From: a virus
Direction: 5' to 3' (one strand)
IMG/VR virus record: IMGVR_UViG_3300024346_000370
Span: 1-29,275 of that record
DNA length: 29,275 nt
The position numbers and the translations under genes are program-made. The notes beneath the pieces are model-generated. The model had not been told where the DNA came from. It was given only the letters and a program-made list of their open reading frames with translations, and searched no databases. Below, in pieces: positions 18,599-27,970 of this stretch (within the stretch, counting starts at the first letter, position 1; each line of letters starts with the position of its first letter).

Positions 18599-19751
18599 AC
18601 GAACATCTGCAATAAATAAAATCCTGTCTCTAAAAAGACGGATTAAAATCATTCAAGGCGGAACGAGTGCAGGAAAGACGTTTGGTATCCTTCCGATACT
18701 GATAGACAAATGCACTAAGGAAAAAGGCTTAGAAGTCTCCGTAGTAGCTGAGACAATACCTCACCTTAGAAGAGGAGCATTAAAAGACTTCCTGAAAATA
18801 ATGCGTTGGACTAACCGCTACTTTGACGATAGATTCAACAAGACGCTACTTAGATACGATTTTGCTAACGGCAGTTCGATAGAGTTTTTCTCAGCAGACG
18901 ATGCCAGTAAGCTACGAGGTGCGAGGCGTGACATCCTATACATCAACGAGTGCAACAACGTAACGTTTGAGGCTTACAATGAGTTAGCCATCCGTACAAA
19001 GCGTGAGGTGTTCTTAGACTTTAACCCTGCCAATGAGTTTTGGGTACACAAGGAACTAAAAGACGAACCTGACACGGACTTCATAATCCTAACCTACAAA
19101 GACAACGAGGCGTTAGATGAGTCAATTGTCAGTCAGATAGAGAAGAACCGAGAGAAAGCAGCTACGAGTTCCTATTGGGCTAATTGGTGGCGTGTGTATG
19201 GACTCGGTGAGGTAGGTAGTCTTGAGGGTGTGGTCTTTAATAATTGGAAAGAGATTGACATTCTTCCTGATGAAGCCAAACTGATAGGAGTAGGACTTGA
19301 CTTCGGTTACACGAATGATCCAACGGCAGCGATAGGAATCTATAATTGGAACGGAAAGCGAATAGTAAACGAAATTGTTTACCGCACAGGAATGGTCAAC
19401 TCTGACATCGCTAAGATACTTCCATCAGGTGTAGTTATTTACGCTGATAGTTCCGAGCCTAAATCAATCGAGGAAATCAGACGCTACGGAAAGACGATAA
19501 AAGGAGTAACCAAAGGAAAGGACTCTATAAACTACGGTATTGACGTAATGCAACGCCAAGAGTACTTAGTTACCAAGTCAAGTACAAACCTCATCAAAGA
19601 ACTTCGCTCCTATTGTTGGGATACTGACAAGCAAGGAGTCAGGATGAACAAACCGATTGATCACTTCAATCACGCTATTGACGCACTTAGATACCACGAG
19701 ATGGAAGCACTCGGACTAAAATCAAACTATGGACAATACGCAATCCGATGA
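18591..19751 (+). CDS. terL: Terminase large subunit (TerL)
   Basis: A 386-residue packaging motor from the ATG 18591 (the ATG at 18573 would add six residues that are really HNH coding DNA). Walker A QGGTSAGKT (22-30), Walker B DILYINE (114-120), then a nuclease domain: GLDFGYTNDPTA with the first Asp, VIYADSSEPKSIEEI with the second, and DHFNHAIDALRY with the third. This is the PBSX/Terminase_3-like group. It drives DNA into the prohead and cuts it. Confidence 0.92.
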   Translation: MFKRTSAINKILSLKRRIKIIQGGTSAGKTFGILPILIDKCTKEKGLEVSVVAETIPHLRRGALKDFLKIMRWTNRYFDDRFNKTLLRYDFANGSSIEFFSADDASKLRGARRDILYINECNNVTFEAYNELAIRTKREVFLDFNPANEFWVHKELKDEPDTDFIILTYKDNEALDESIVSQIEKNREKAATSSYWANWWRVYGLGEVGSLEGVVFNNWKEIDILPDEAKLIGVGLDFGYTNDPTAAIGIYNWNGKRIVNEIVYRTGMVNSDIAKILPSGVVIYADSSEPKSIEEIRRYGKTIKGVTKGKDSINYGIDVMQRQEYLVTKSSTNLIKELRSYCWDTDKQGVRMNKPIDHFNHAIDALRYHEMEALGLKSNYGQYAIR

Positions 19752-19914
19752 GCTTCCTAAAATGATTAGGGTAGTTGAGCAGTACATCAAAGATAAGACT
19801 GGTAAAAGAGTTCATATCGTGTTCAATGACATCTTCAATGTAAGAAGGCACACTCAGATGTTAGCTCAAGCTTACGCCTATGTGTTACAAAAAGACGAAT
19901 CACAAGTTAAATAA
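19729..19914 (+). CDS. 61-residue protein after TerL, unknown
   Basis: A basic helical protein (MDNTQSDELPKMIRVVEQYI...), overlapping TerL by 23 nt and followed two bases later by the tail chaperone gene. No family recognised; conserved position suggests a role in packaging or assembly. Confidence 0.6.
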   Translation: MDNTQSDELPKMIRVVEQYIKDKTGKRVHIVFNDIFNVRRHTQMLAQAYAYVLQKDESQVK

Positions 19915-19916
19915 AT

Positions 19917-20672
19917 ATGGAAGTACAAATAAAAGTACCTACGAGCCTAAACGAAATACCTCTAAAGCACTACCAAGACTTTTTGAGTATGCAAAAGAAC
20001 TCTACTGATGAGGAGTTCATAGCTCAAAAGATGGTAGAGATATTCTGCGGAATAAGGTTAAGTGATGTAGCCAAGATAAAGCTAACCTCACTCAATGAGT
20101 TGATAGTTCACTTCAGTGAATTGTTTAATCAAAAGCCTGAGTTTACTCCTACGTTTAAAATTAAGGATATGGAGTTCGGCTTCATTCCTGAACTTGAAGA
20201 GATAACTTTCGGAGAGTATGTTGATTTAGACAATCACTTGCAGAGTTGGGATAACTTCCATAAAGCGATGGCGGTTTTGTATCGACCTATCAAAACACGA
20301 AAGAAGGATAAATACGAAATAATAGACTACGATCCAAACATAGGACTGCAAGACTTAATGAAGTTCGCTCCCTTGGATGTATGCATAGGAGCATCGCTTT
20401 TTTTTTGGACTTTAGAAAGCGACTTACTTCAAGCTACCCTGAACTATTTGGAGACGGAGATGACGAAGGACAAGACGTTGTCGCAGACTTTAGCGAAACA
20501 ACTCAATTCAGTAAAAGATGGGGATGGTATCAAAGCCTTTATGCAATCGCTCAAGGAGACATCACAAAGTTTGATGCTATTGCCAAGTCAAGACTTACTC
20601 GGTGTCTCACTTATCTCACGTTCGAGAAGCAAAAAAACGAAATCGAAAAAAGACAATTTGAAAGACAACTAA
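19917..20672 (+). CDS. Tail assembly chaperone, unshifted product
   Basis: A 251-residue protein analogous to lambda gpG: acidic and helical, with FIPELEEITFGEYVDLDNHL and a FAPLDVCIGASLFFW segment, ending in a Lys/Ser-rich tail. A slippery T run lies at 20398-20406, after residue 161. In the reading frame used here, FFWTLESDLLQATLNYLE continues as a plausible helix, so both this and the -1 frame look like protein. It probably guards the tape measure during tail assembly. Confidence 0.72.
   Translation: MEVQIKVPTSLNEIPLKHYQDFLSMQKNSTDEEFIAQKMVEIFCGIRLSDVAKIKLTSLNELIVHFSELFNQKPEFTPTFKIKDMEFGFIPELEEITFGEYVDLDNHLQSWDNFHKAMAVLYRPIKTRKKDKYEIIDYDPNIGLQDLMKFAPLDVCIGASLFFWTLESDLLQATLNYLETEMTKDKTLSQTLAKQLNSVKDGDGIKAFMQSLKETSQSLMLLPSQDLLGVSLISRSRSKKTKSKKDNLKDN
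20399..20405 (+). promoter_or_regulatory. -1 ribosomal frameshift site T-TTT-TTT
   Basis: The heptamer T TTT TTT is in the right phase for the chaperone frame (codons TTT 20400-20402 and TTT 20403-20405), the classic X-XXY-YYZ form. A run of nine T (20398-20406) makes slippage easy. Shifting by -1 joins the upstream frame to the open frame ending at 20680. Confidence 0.75.
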
Positions 20673-20680
20673 GACGATGA
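20405..20680 (+). CDS. Tail chaperone T-domain, expressed by -1 frameshift
   Basis: After slippage the next codon starts at 20405 and the frame runs 91 codons to TGA 20678-20680, with FSKRWGWYQSLYAIAQGDITKFDAI and CLTYLTFEKQKNEIEK, a segment I recall as the conserved T-part of tail chaperones in Bacteroidota phages. The fusion would have about 254 residues (163 before the shift). Its stop overlaps the next start as ATGA. A separate start at ATG 20381 in this frame is less likely. Confidence 0.72.
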   Translation: MDFRKRLTSSYPELFGDGDDEGQDVVADFSETTQFSKRWGWYQSLYAIAQGDITKFDAIAKSRLTRCLTYLTFEKQKNEIEKRQFERQLRR

Positions 20681-21132
20681 AAGGATTTTACGATATAACA
20701 ACCTCACTACGCAACCACTTCACAACGGATGCCATAGTGAACACTGTAACCGAAGGAGATATCTTTGAGGTAGATCTCAACAAGCAGACAATCTTTCCGC
20801 TGGTGCATATGATGGTAAACAATGCAACATTTGAAACCAACGTTGTACGCTTCAACATTTCGCTTATAGCAATGGATATCGTCAACATATCAAAAGACGA
20901 AACTACTGACATCTTTAGAGGTAACTCCAATGAGCAAGACGTACTCAATACGCAGTTAGAAGTTTTAAACCGAGCTTATGCTATGTTATTACACGGAGAC
21001 TTATGGGATGACAAATACGTTGTTGACGGCAATCCTAACTGTGAGCCATTTACCGAGAGATTTGAAAACTACTTAGCAGGATGGACTATGACTCTTGACA
21101 TCCTAATCCCAAATGAGGTAACTATCTGCTGA
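20677..21132 (+). CDS. Tail terminator/completion-like protein
   Basis: A 151-residue protein: helix DITTSLRNHFTTDAIVNTVTEGDIFEVDL, then beta segments (VVRFNISLIAMDIV) and a long helix (EQDVLNTQLEVLNRAYAMLLHGDLWDD) before a final strand pair (ERFENYLAGWTMTLDILIPN). This layout is like gpU-type terminators that close the tail tube. It starts in the chaperone stop and ends on the next start codon. Confidence 0.5.
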   Translation: MKGFYDITTSLRNHFTTDAIVNTVTEGDIFEVDLNKQTIFPLVHMMVNNATFETNVVRFNISLIAMDIVNISKDETTDIFRGNSNEQDVLNTQLEVLNRAYAMLLHGDLWDDKYVVDGNPNCEPFTERFENYLAGWTMTLDILIPNEVTIC

Positions 21133-21713
21133 TGGATAAGAGTGAAGTTCAAAAAGAATTAGATAAGTTCAGAGATTACGTTATTCGTGAATCTAAAAAA
21201 AATTTAAAGAAACTTGGCAAAAGTTCTACAGGCAAACTATTAAATTCAATTAAGGGAGTTGCTAAGGTTAGTAAGAACTCTATCGAGATTGGATTTAAAA
21301 TGGATAAATACGGAGTGTTTGTTGATGAAGGTGTCAAAGGTAACAATCCGAGTAGAGTATCTCCTAATGCTAAAATAAAAGGGCAACAAGCACCAAATAG
21401 TAAATATCGTTTTGGTAGTGGTTCTGCTCGTGGGCAATGGGGTGCATTTAAAATAAGTATTGAACAATGGGCAAAGCGTAAAGGCGTTAGATTTAGAGAC
21501 GAAAAAGGAAAATATAAAAAAGGAAGTTATAAATCATTGGCTCACGTTATAGCAAGTAATATATACGCAAGAGGATTAAAACCAAGTCTGTTTTTTACAA
21601 AACCATTTGAGGCGGCGTATAAGAAGCTACCGAATACACTTGTAGATAAATACGGATTAGATGCTTTAAAACTATTTAACGAACAAACAAAAGATATTTT
21701 AGAAAATGGCTAA
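21132..21713 (+). CDS. HK97 gp10-like tail completion protein
   Basis: A 193-residue basic protein. N-terminal helix with DKFRDYVIRESKKNLKKLGKSSTGKLLNSI, then KYGVFVDEGVKG, the Y-G-x-F-V-(D/E)-x-G pattern typical of the gp10-type family, a Ser/Gly-rich loop, and GLKPSLFFTKPFEAAYKKLP near the end (the R/K-P-F-F motif of this group). It would join head and tail. Codons are more AT-rich than in its neighbours. Confidence 0.65.
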   Translation: MDKSEVQKELDKFRDYVIRESKKNLKKLGKSSTGKLLNSIKGVAKVSKNSIEIGFKMDKYGVFVDEGVKGNNPSRVSPNAKIKGQQAPNSKYRFGSGSARGQWGAFKISIEQWAKRKGVRFRDEKGKYKKGSYKSLAHVIASNIYARGLKPSLFFTKPFEAAYKKLPNTLVDKYGLDALKLFNEQTKDILENG

Positions 21714-22755
21714 CATAAATGCAAGGAGTCCTTACATCGTAACAATAAACGAAACAGGGCAAATAGAAACGAAATTAGAAATCTACCTTTGGAATGGCTC
21801 AGGCTCAATGCCTACTACACCTCAATACACGCTTTCTAAGCTCATTCCATCGTCAAACAATCCTGCAACTTACTACGACATTTCTCCGTACATTAGAGAG
21901 TACATTTCTCACGCATCATTGCAGACGATCACAACGATAATATCTGCTACTCCATCAACTCAATGGTGCAACATTGGACTCAAGCTATTCAAGAAAATAT
22001 CTACGAGTTTCATTCAAGTAGGCACAACGCAAACTCACTTCGGTTTAGACGGCTACGGATTCTATTTAGACGGAGCAAATCCTGCTTTGGGTAACTACCT
22101 ATTGAGCGAAGGAACTTATACTTACAATTACAACTTATCAGGTGAGTACGGATGGGTAACGCTTTATACTGGTAGCGGTAATTCAGTTCGATATACTAAC
22201 CTTTCATCAGGTGCAACATCGGTATCAGCACTAACGAACAACGAATGGAGAGATATTCCAAGAGTAAGAAGTGGTAACCACGCTGATGGTAACACATTTG
22301 AAATCATTGACGGCAGTTCTAACGTGCTTTATAAATCTATTTTCGTACCTAAGGAGGAGTGCAAGTACACGCCAATTCAAATAGACTTTGTAAATAAGTT
22401 TGGAGCGTGGCAACGTGAGTGGTTTTTCAAAGCATCTTACAACGGATTGAGCGTTGAAAACACGGAGTATAATTTGATGCCTAATACTTACCCTACATAC
22501 GATACTAAAGAAGGGCAAAGAAAGGTATTTAACGCTAACGGAAAGGAGACTCTCAAAGTAAACACCGATTGGGTGTCTGAAAGTTTCAACGAGGTAGTTA
22601 AACAAATGATGTTAAGTGAAAGAATCCTGATTGACAAGAAGGCAGCCAAGCTAAACACGAAATCAATAGACCTTAAGAAATCTATCAACACGAGTTTAAT
22701 TAGCTACGAGATGGAGTTTGAATACGCATTTGATACAATTAATTCAGTAGTGTAA
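21706..22755 (+). CDS. Tail structural protein, possibly distal tail
   Basis: A 349-residue protein, mostly beta, starting SPYIVTINETGQIETKLEIYLWNGS, with a conserved-looking TYYDISPYIREYI segment and Gly/Tyr/Trp-rich repeats. The C-terminal part has a long charged helix (KAAKLNTKSIDLKKSINTSL) and a final strand. It overlaps the gp10-like gene by 8 nt and precedes the tail tip gene. Similar proteins in phages of this phylum are tail components, but I cannot place a domain. Confidence 0.6.
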   Translation: MANINARSPYIVTINETGQIETKLEIYLWNGSGSMPTTPQYTLSKLIPSSNNPATYYDISPYIREYISHASLQTITTIISATPSTQWCNIGLKLFKKISTSFIQVGTTQTHFGLDGYGFYLDGANPALGNYLLSEGTYTYNYNLSGEYGWVTLYTGSGNSVRYTNLSSGATSVSALTNNEWRDIPRVRSGNHADGNTFEIIDGSSNVLYKSIFVPKEECKYTPIQIDFVNKFGAWQREWFFKASYNGLSVENTEYNLMPNTYPTYDTKEGQRKVFNANGKETLKVNTDWVSESFNEVVKQMMLSERILIDKKAAKLNTKSIDLKKSINTSLISYEMEFEYAFDTINSVV

Positions 22756-25106
22756 TGAATAGGAGCGTACAACTATACATCGAAGGTCAACGTATTGAGT
22801 TATTCCAAGATGAGGCGATCCAAGTAACGTCATCTATTCAAAACGTACAAGACCTATCCAAAACATATACGGACTTCTCTCAAGGATTTACCGTTCCTGC
22901 CAGTTCGCACAATAACGCAATCTTTGAACATTGGTATCAGTCAGATGTCAACGCAACAAATGACCCTAACATCCGAAGAGATGCATACATCGAGATTGAC
23001 CTTACAACTTTCAGGAAGGGAAAGATACAATTAGAAGGAGCAGTAATCACTAACGGCAAACCATCAGCATACAACATCACGTTCTTTGGTGAGGGAGTAA
23101 CGCTTAAAGATTTATTCGGAGAGGATTTACTTTCGGATTTGGACTATACGGCACTTTCTCACGATTTTACATCTAACGAAGTGAAAGCAAGGATTGAGGA
23201 CAATACCAACGCCTATGATGTAAAGTGGCCTCTAATCACGTCTAATCGCATTTGGGAGTATCAGAGTACACCTGTGAACATACCTTTGCCCAATTGGTTA
23301 GTTGCTACCATAACTCAAAACGATATTCATACCACTTCAGGTGCGATACGCAAAGACGAACTATTCCCTGCGGTTAGGGTAACTAAGGTTATTGAGGCAA
23401 TAGAGTCTAAGTACGGAATAACTTTTAACGGCACATTCCTAAACGATGAACGATTCACTAAATTGTTCTTATGGTTTAAGGGTAAGGAAACGCTTGTAAA
23501 AACTTCATACGGCTACGAGCTTTCGTCTACTTCGGTTGTTCCTACGTTTACAAATTATGATTTGACTTCGTATTATACGTCAGCTACAAATACAATTAAT
23601 TTTCAAGAATTACCTGCGGTTCTAACTCATAGATTGATTTATAATATTACTGCTACAACTTCATCGGAAAACTATTTTATAGACATATATCAAAACGGGA
23701 ACTTATACAATACAATTACTGGATTTGGCACAGGAACTTACACTCTTGCTGATGTGGCTCAGGTTGTAGGTTTGGATGTTGACTACACTTTCAAAATAAG
23801 GACTGAGGGAAATAATACAATAGATTCTAATTTAGTTTACGAAGTAGATTACATAACAACAGGCTCGGTAAACACGGATTACTTAACAGTAACTTATTCG
23901 TCTTTATCTATGTCACTTCAGTTGGATTTATCTGCCAATGCACCTGTAATGAAGATTGCTGATTTCTTAAAAGGAATTATGCTGATGTTCAATATGACCA
24001 TCTACTCAATCAAAGACAATGAGTATTGGTTAGAGCCTTTGGACGATTGGTACTCTAAAGGAGCAGTCATAGACATTACATCATTCACGGATGTTACGAG
24101 CATTGAGCATAACCGAATGCCGTTGTATAAAAAGATTCAATTCAAATTCCAAGATTCCGAGTGCTTTTTAAATACAAACTTTTCTCAGACGTACAACCGA
24201 AACTACGGAGACACGACATATCAATATAACTACGATGGAGGTGAGTTTACTATCGAAGTACCTTTTGAAAATCTACTACAAACCAAATATAATGGAACTC
24301 AAGACCTACAATTAGGTTACTCACTCAATGGCTCATTTGCTCCGTATGTACCAAAGCCTGTTTTGTTTTATCAATACGATAACCAAGTGACGGATTTTAA
24401 ATATGAAAATGATGGAGGTGGACATTCTACAATAACAACTTACACTCCATTTGGTCAAGACTTGCTATATAACGGAAATGATGTTACGTTAAACTTTGCA
24501 CCTGAGACATCAACGTTACTCAATACGCCAATTCAAGTTACAGGATTCTCGCAGTATTACTTCAGTTATTTGTACAACCTTTACAACTTGAAGCAACGAT
24601 TGGTCAACGTAAAGACGAACCTACCTACGAGCTTAGTAACAGGCCTACAATTAAACGATAGATTAGTAATCAGAGATAAGAGGTACATCATTAACGAAAT
24701 GAAAACGAACTTATCTACTGGTGATGTTGACCTTCAATTAATTTTAGACTTTAGACCTGTCATCAACTCTACTCAAACCACACCTGTAGTATCTCCTAAC
24801 GGAGGTGATGTTCTCATTCCTGTAATCCTTGACAATAACGCAACGCAGATAGGATTGTCAAGTTCTATAAGTGACGTTTCTTTCAGTCATAGTATCGTCT
24901 ATGAGGAGCGTATGGTTACGGTAACTATCGGAGCGAGTAATGTAGAGTTCACAATGATAACTGAGAGTGGAGATATATTAGCATCTGAAAGGGCGGAACA
25001 AATAACAACCGAAGGAGAGGAGAGCAGATTGATTGACGTTTCATTGACCTCTACCTATCCTGACGGAAGCACATCAAGAAGAACGATTTATATTATACAA
25101 CAATGA
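22755..25106 (+). CDS. Tail tip / baseplate hub protein
   Basis: A 783-residue protein, the largest in the genome. N-terminal 120 residues (RSVQLYIEGQRIELFQDEAIQVTSSIQN...LSKTYTDFSQGFTVPASSHN, then a FRKGKIQLEGAVI...YNITFFGEG) are of the tail hub type seen in Bacteroidota siphophages. The middle has repeated beta-rich segments (Tyr/Thr/Asn/Ser), a helical MKIADFLKGIMLMFNMTIY, and LVNVKTNLPTSLVTGLQLNDRLVI. The C-terminal 100 residues resemble an Ig-like or BACON-type module (SFSHSIVYEERMVTVTIG). It probably forms the tip that faces the cell. Confidence 0.7.
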   Translation: MNRSVQLYIEGQRIELFQDEAIQVTSSIQNVQDLSKTYTDFSQGFTVPASSHNNAIFEHWYQSDVNATNDPNIRRDAYIEIDLTTFRKGKIQLEGAVITNGKPSAYNITFFGEGVTLKDLFGEDLLSDLDYTALSHDFTSNEVKARIEDNTNAYDVKWPLITSNRIWEYQSTPVNIPLPNWLVATITQNDIHTTSGAIRKDELFPAVRVTKVIEAIESKYGITFNGTFLNDERFTKLFLWFKGKETLVKTSYGYELSSTSVVPTFTNYDLTSYYTSATNTINFQELPAVLTHRLIYNITATTSSENYFIDIYQNGNLYNTITGFGTGTYTLADVAQVVGLDVDYTFKIRTEGNNTIDSNLVYEVDYITTGSVNTDYLTVTYSSLSMSLQLDLSANAPVMKIADFLKGIMLMFNMTIYSIKDNEYWLEPLDDWYSKGAVIDITSFTDVTSIEHNRMPLYKKIQFKFQDSECFLNTNFSQTYNRNYGDTTYQYNYDGGEFTIEVPFENLLQTKYNGTQDLQLGYSLNGSFAPYVPKPVLFYQYDNQVTDFKYENDGGGHSTITTYTPFGQDLLYNGNDVTLNFAPETSTLLNTPIQVTGFSQYYFSYLYNLYNLKQRLVNVKTNLPTSLVTGLQLNDRLVIRDKRYIINEMKTNLSTGDVDLQLILDFRPVINSTQTTPVVSPNGGDVLIPVILDNNATQIGLSSSISDVSFSHSIVYEERMVTVTIGASNVEFTMITESGDILASERAEQITTEGEESRLIDVSLTSTYPDGSTSRRTIYIIQQ

Positions 25107-25264
25107 TACAACGGATAGTTCAAATGCTAAAAATAGACGAACACTACGGGATTAGTGAGTTCGTAGACATAGCCAAAGGTAAGTACAAGTTAAACACGTC
25201 TCTGAAGAAAGCGTACAAACAAGGAAAACGAGAACTTATAAATAAACGAAATGGCGGAAAATAA
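25103..25264 (+). CDS. 53-residue basic protein before tape measure
   Basis: A Lys-rich helical protein (MIQRIVQMLKIDEHYGISEF...) coupled by ATGA to the tail tip gene and overlapping the tape measure start by 14 nt. Too short to assign; its strict position suggests a tail assembly helper. Confidence 0.6.
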   Translation: MIQRIVQMLKIDEHYGISEFVDIAKGKYKLNTSLKKAYKQGKRELINKRNGGK

Positions 25265-27113
25265 AGTAGTAAATCTTGAAGTCAAAGAAAAAGGTATGGA
25301 GGAGATGGGTCAAAAGACTTTATCTCTAAAAGCAAAATTAAAAGAACTTAAAGAACAAATGGCTCTTGCAGGTGATGGTACTGCGGAGTTTAAAAGATTA
25401 GCTGCCGAAGCAGGTGCTTTACAAGATAGGATTGCTGATGTCAACAGGCAAGTTAAAAACCTTTCATCAGATACAAGGCGTTTAGATTTAGGTTTAGAGG
25501 CCGTTCAAGGTGTTGCAGGTGGGTTTGCAGCCGCTCAGGGTGCTATGTCGCTTTTTGGAGATGAATCCGAAGAGATGCAAAAAACTATGATGAAAGTAAT
25601 GGGAGCTATGTCTCTTGTTAATGGAGTTCAACAGGTTGCAAACGTACTCAATAAAGATGCAGTTCTTGGTACTAAATTGCGTGTTTTTTGGAATGAGACT
25701 TTAGTTGGCTCATTCAATAAAGCAAGTGTGGCTCAAAAGGCATTTATGGCGACAGGTATTGGTTTGCTTTTAACAGGTATTGCTACGCTTGTTGCTTACT
25801 GGGATGATATTGCTGCTACTGTTAATGGTGTTTCAGATGAGCAAGAGCGATTAAATGCTAAAGTTGAGGCAAATGTTAATTTAGAAAAGGCTAAACTTGA
25901 CTCAATAGGTGAACAAGATAATATCTTAAAACTTCAAGGAAAATCGGAGCGTGAAATTTTAGAACTTAAACTCAAGCAAACTGATGCAGTATTATTAGCT
26001 ACTCAAGCACAATTAGAGCAACAAGAAAACACTAAGAAAGCTGAGGTTGCTGCCGCTAAAAGAAATTATGATATTACAAAAATGATTGTAAGGGGTGCTA
26101 TTGAAATTGCAGCAGTAGGATTGCGATTACTGGCAGCACCGATTGACTTAGTTCTTGAAACTGCTAATGCTGTATCGGAGGCATTAGGTTTTGGTAAGAT
26201 AACAACTACAAATATAAACAAGGAGATCAGCAAACTTACTGAATCGGCAGCAAGTGGTATATCTAAATTTATATTTGACCCACAACAAATAGCAGCAGAT
26301 TCAAACGAAGCAATAAGGGAAACTAAAGCCTCAATCACTAAACTAAAAAACGAAAAGGCAGGTTTAATTCTTTCAATTCGTGCTATTGATAAACAAGATA
26401 GGAAACAAACAACCAAAGAGAAAAAAGAGAGTGTCAAGAAGGAAGAGGAAGAGATAGAACTTATCAAGCGTGAATCAGGACTAAAGGCTATAAACAATCT
26501 TCAAAAGCAAAGAGATGCTGAATTAGAGGTAACTAAAAAGGCATTAGAAGAGGAGGCTAAACTCAGAGACGAAGCCGCAAAAAAAGAACTTGAACGCCAA
26601 AAGAAATTACAAGAGGATAAATCTAAATTAGTTTTCGATTCACTTAATCTTATATCGGAGATAACAAGTCTATTTGGACAAAAGAACGAACGTGTAGCGA
26701 GAGCAATGTTTAATATTGACAAGGCAGCGAGATTAGCATCGGCTACAATGTCTGCTCGTGAGGGTGTGATTAATGCGTTTAAGACTGCATCAGACTCACC
26801 ATTAACTACTGTGTTTCCTGCTTATCCATTTGTTCAGGCAGGACTTGCAGGTGCATTCGGAGCAGTTAACATTGCAAAGATAGCATCTCAAAAATTCCAA
26901 GCATCAGGCGGTACGTCAGATTTAGCGTCAGGTGGTGGCGGTGGTGCAGGTGGTGTATCTTCAGCAGCACCATCATTCAATGTAGTAGGTAACTCAGGAT
27001 TGAACCAACTTGCACAAATACAACAAACGCCAGTACAAGCGTATGTAGTAAGTGGAGAGGTAACATCGGCTCAGGCACTTGACCGCAACCGAATCAAAAA
27101 CGCAACATTGTAG
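25251..27113 (+). CDS. Tail tape measure protein
   Basis: A 620-residue protein with a long N-terminal coiled coil (LSLKAKLKELKEQMALAGD...), Ala/Gly-rich hydrophobic stretches (GVAGGFAAAQGAMSLF, FMATGIGLLLTGIATLVAYW, IEIAAVGLRLLAA), a charged helical middle, and a C-terminal hydrophobic segment before a Gly-rich tail (GGGGGAGG). If fully helical and extended it would set a tail of about 90 nm. The order chaperone, tip, tape measure differs from the usual order but the features are typical. Confidence 0.85.
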   Translation: MAENKVVNLEVKEKGMEEMGQKTLSLKAKLKELKEQMALAGDGTAEFKRLAAEAGALQDRIADVNRQVKNLSSDTRRLDLGLEAVQGVAGGFAAAQGAMSLFGDESEEMQKTMMKVMGAMSLVNGVQQVANVLNKDAVLGTKLRVFWNETLVGSFNKASVAQKAFMATGIGLLLTGIATLVAYWDDIAATVNGVSDEQERLNAKVEANVNLEKAKLDSIGEQDNILKLQGKSEREILELKLKQTDAVLLATQAQLEQQENTKKAEVAAAKRNYDITKMIVRGAIEIAAVGLRLLAAPIDLVLETANAVSEALGFGKITTTNINKEISKLTESAASGISKFIFDPQQIAADSNEAIRETKASITKLKNEKAGLILSIRAIDKQDRKQTTKEKKESVKKEEEEIELIKRESGLKAINNLQKQRDAELEVTKKALEEEAKLRDEAAKKELERQKKLQEDKSKLVFDSLNLISEITSLFGQKNERVARAMFNIDKAARLASATMSAREGVINAFKTASDSPLTTVFPAYPFVQAGLAGAFGAVNIAKIASQKFQASGGTSDLASGGGGGAGGVSSAAPSFNVVGNSGLNQLAQIQQTPVQAYVVSGEVTSAQALDRNRIKNATL

Positions 27114-27133
27114 AACTAAAAAGTTGAATAGAT

Positions 27134-27721
27134 ATGAAAGTTATTGAATTGATAATTGACGAGAAGGACTTGCAAAGCGGAATAGATGCCGTTTCAGTAG
27201 TTGAGAGTCCTGCAATAGAGGAGAACTTTATCGCCTTAGCAAAACACGAAGTAGAACTCAAAGAAGTTGACAAAGAGAAGCGTATCTTAATGGGTGCTGC
27301 TCTTATCCCTAACAAAAAAATCTACCGTGTAAACGCAAAGAAAGAGGAATACTATATCTACTTCTCGGAGGACACCGTACGTCAAGCTATGGAGTTATTC
27401 TTCAAGCGTGGCAATCAAGGTCAAGCTACCGTAGAGCATAAAGATGCCTACGTTCCTGGTATGACCGTTGTTGAATCTTGGTTGATTGAAGATGAGGTAC
27501 ACGACAAGTCTAAGAAGTACGGATTCAGCTTACCAAAAGGAACGTGGATGATTTCTATGAAAGTCGACAACGATGAGGTATGGAATGACGTGAAAGCTGG
27601 TAAGGTCAAAGGCTTTTCAATTGAGGGTTACTTTGCTGATAAGTTAGAAATGTCTTTAGAGCAACAAAAGAAAAATGAAATTATTGAAAAACTTAAAAAC
27701 CTACTTAATGAGCAAATTTAA
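27134..27721 (+). CDS. Prohead protease, XkdF-like
   Basis: A 195-residue protein with AVSVVESPAIEENFIAL near the start, a MGAALIPNKKIYRV segment, an HKDAYVPGMTVVESWLIEDE segment and W-x-x-V-K-A-G-x-V-K-G-F-S-I-E-G-Y near residues 155-170. These are the marks of the XkdF group of putative serine proteases that cut the scaffold in the prohead. It lies just before the scaffold-like and capsid genes. Catalytic residues are not fixed here, so activity is inferred from family and place. Confidence 0.78.
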   Translation: MKVIELIIDEKDLQSGIDAVSVVESPAIEENFIALAKHEVELKEVDKEKRILMGAALIPNKKIYRVNAKKEEYYIYFSEDTVRQAMELFFKRGNQGQATVEHKDAYVPGMTVVESWLIEDEVHDKSKKYGFSLPKGTWMISMKVDNDEVWNDVKAGKVKGFSIEGYFADKLEMSLEQQKKNEIIEKLKNLLNEQI

Positions 27722-27914
27722 AACACCAAGCAAGGCAAGTCCAAGAGCAGGTAGCAAAAGAGGTTGCCTATGTGAAAACGGAACATACTCAACTAAATGT
27801 TGTGATGGCAGTTTACAAGCTCAAGGCATCGGTAAAACTGCAGAGGTAAACGAACCTGCTCCTACTCAAACTGAGGTCAACGGAGTAAGGACTATCGTAC
27901 GTCAAAACGGATAA
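27708..27914 (+). CDS. Small Cys-rich virion-region protein
   Basis: A 68-residue protein from the ATG 27708 (14-nt overlap with the protease gene; ATG 27675 is in frame but deeper in the protease gene). It has a basic Ser/Lys N-terminus and KRGCLCENGTYSTKCCDGSLQAQGIG, a Cys cluster (C-x-C ... C-C) that I recall in similarly placed proteins of Bacteroidota phages. Role unknown. Confidence 0.65.
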   Translation: MSKFKTPSKASPRAGSKRGCLCENGTYSTKCCDGSLQAQGIGKTAEVNEPAPTQTEVNGVRTIVRQNG

Positions 27915-27970
27915 AAATAAAACAACGCTATATTCAAATAGTTTATTTCTTGTATACAAACTAAAAACAA

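Noticed and set aside
20381-20680. Independent gene starting at ATG 20381
   Set aside because: The ATG lies within the chaperone gene upstream of the slippery site; -1 frameshifting at 20399-20405 explains the frame better.
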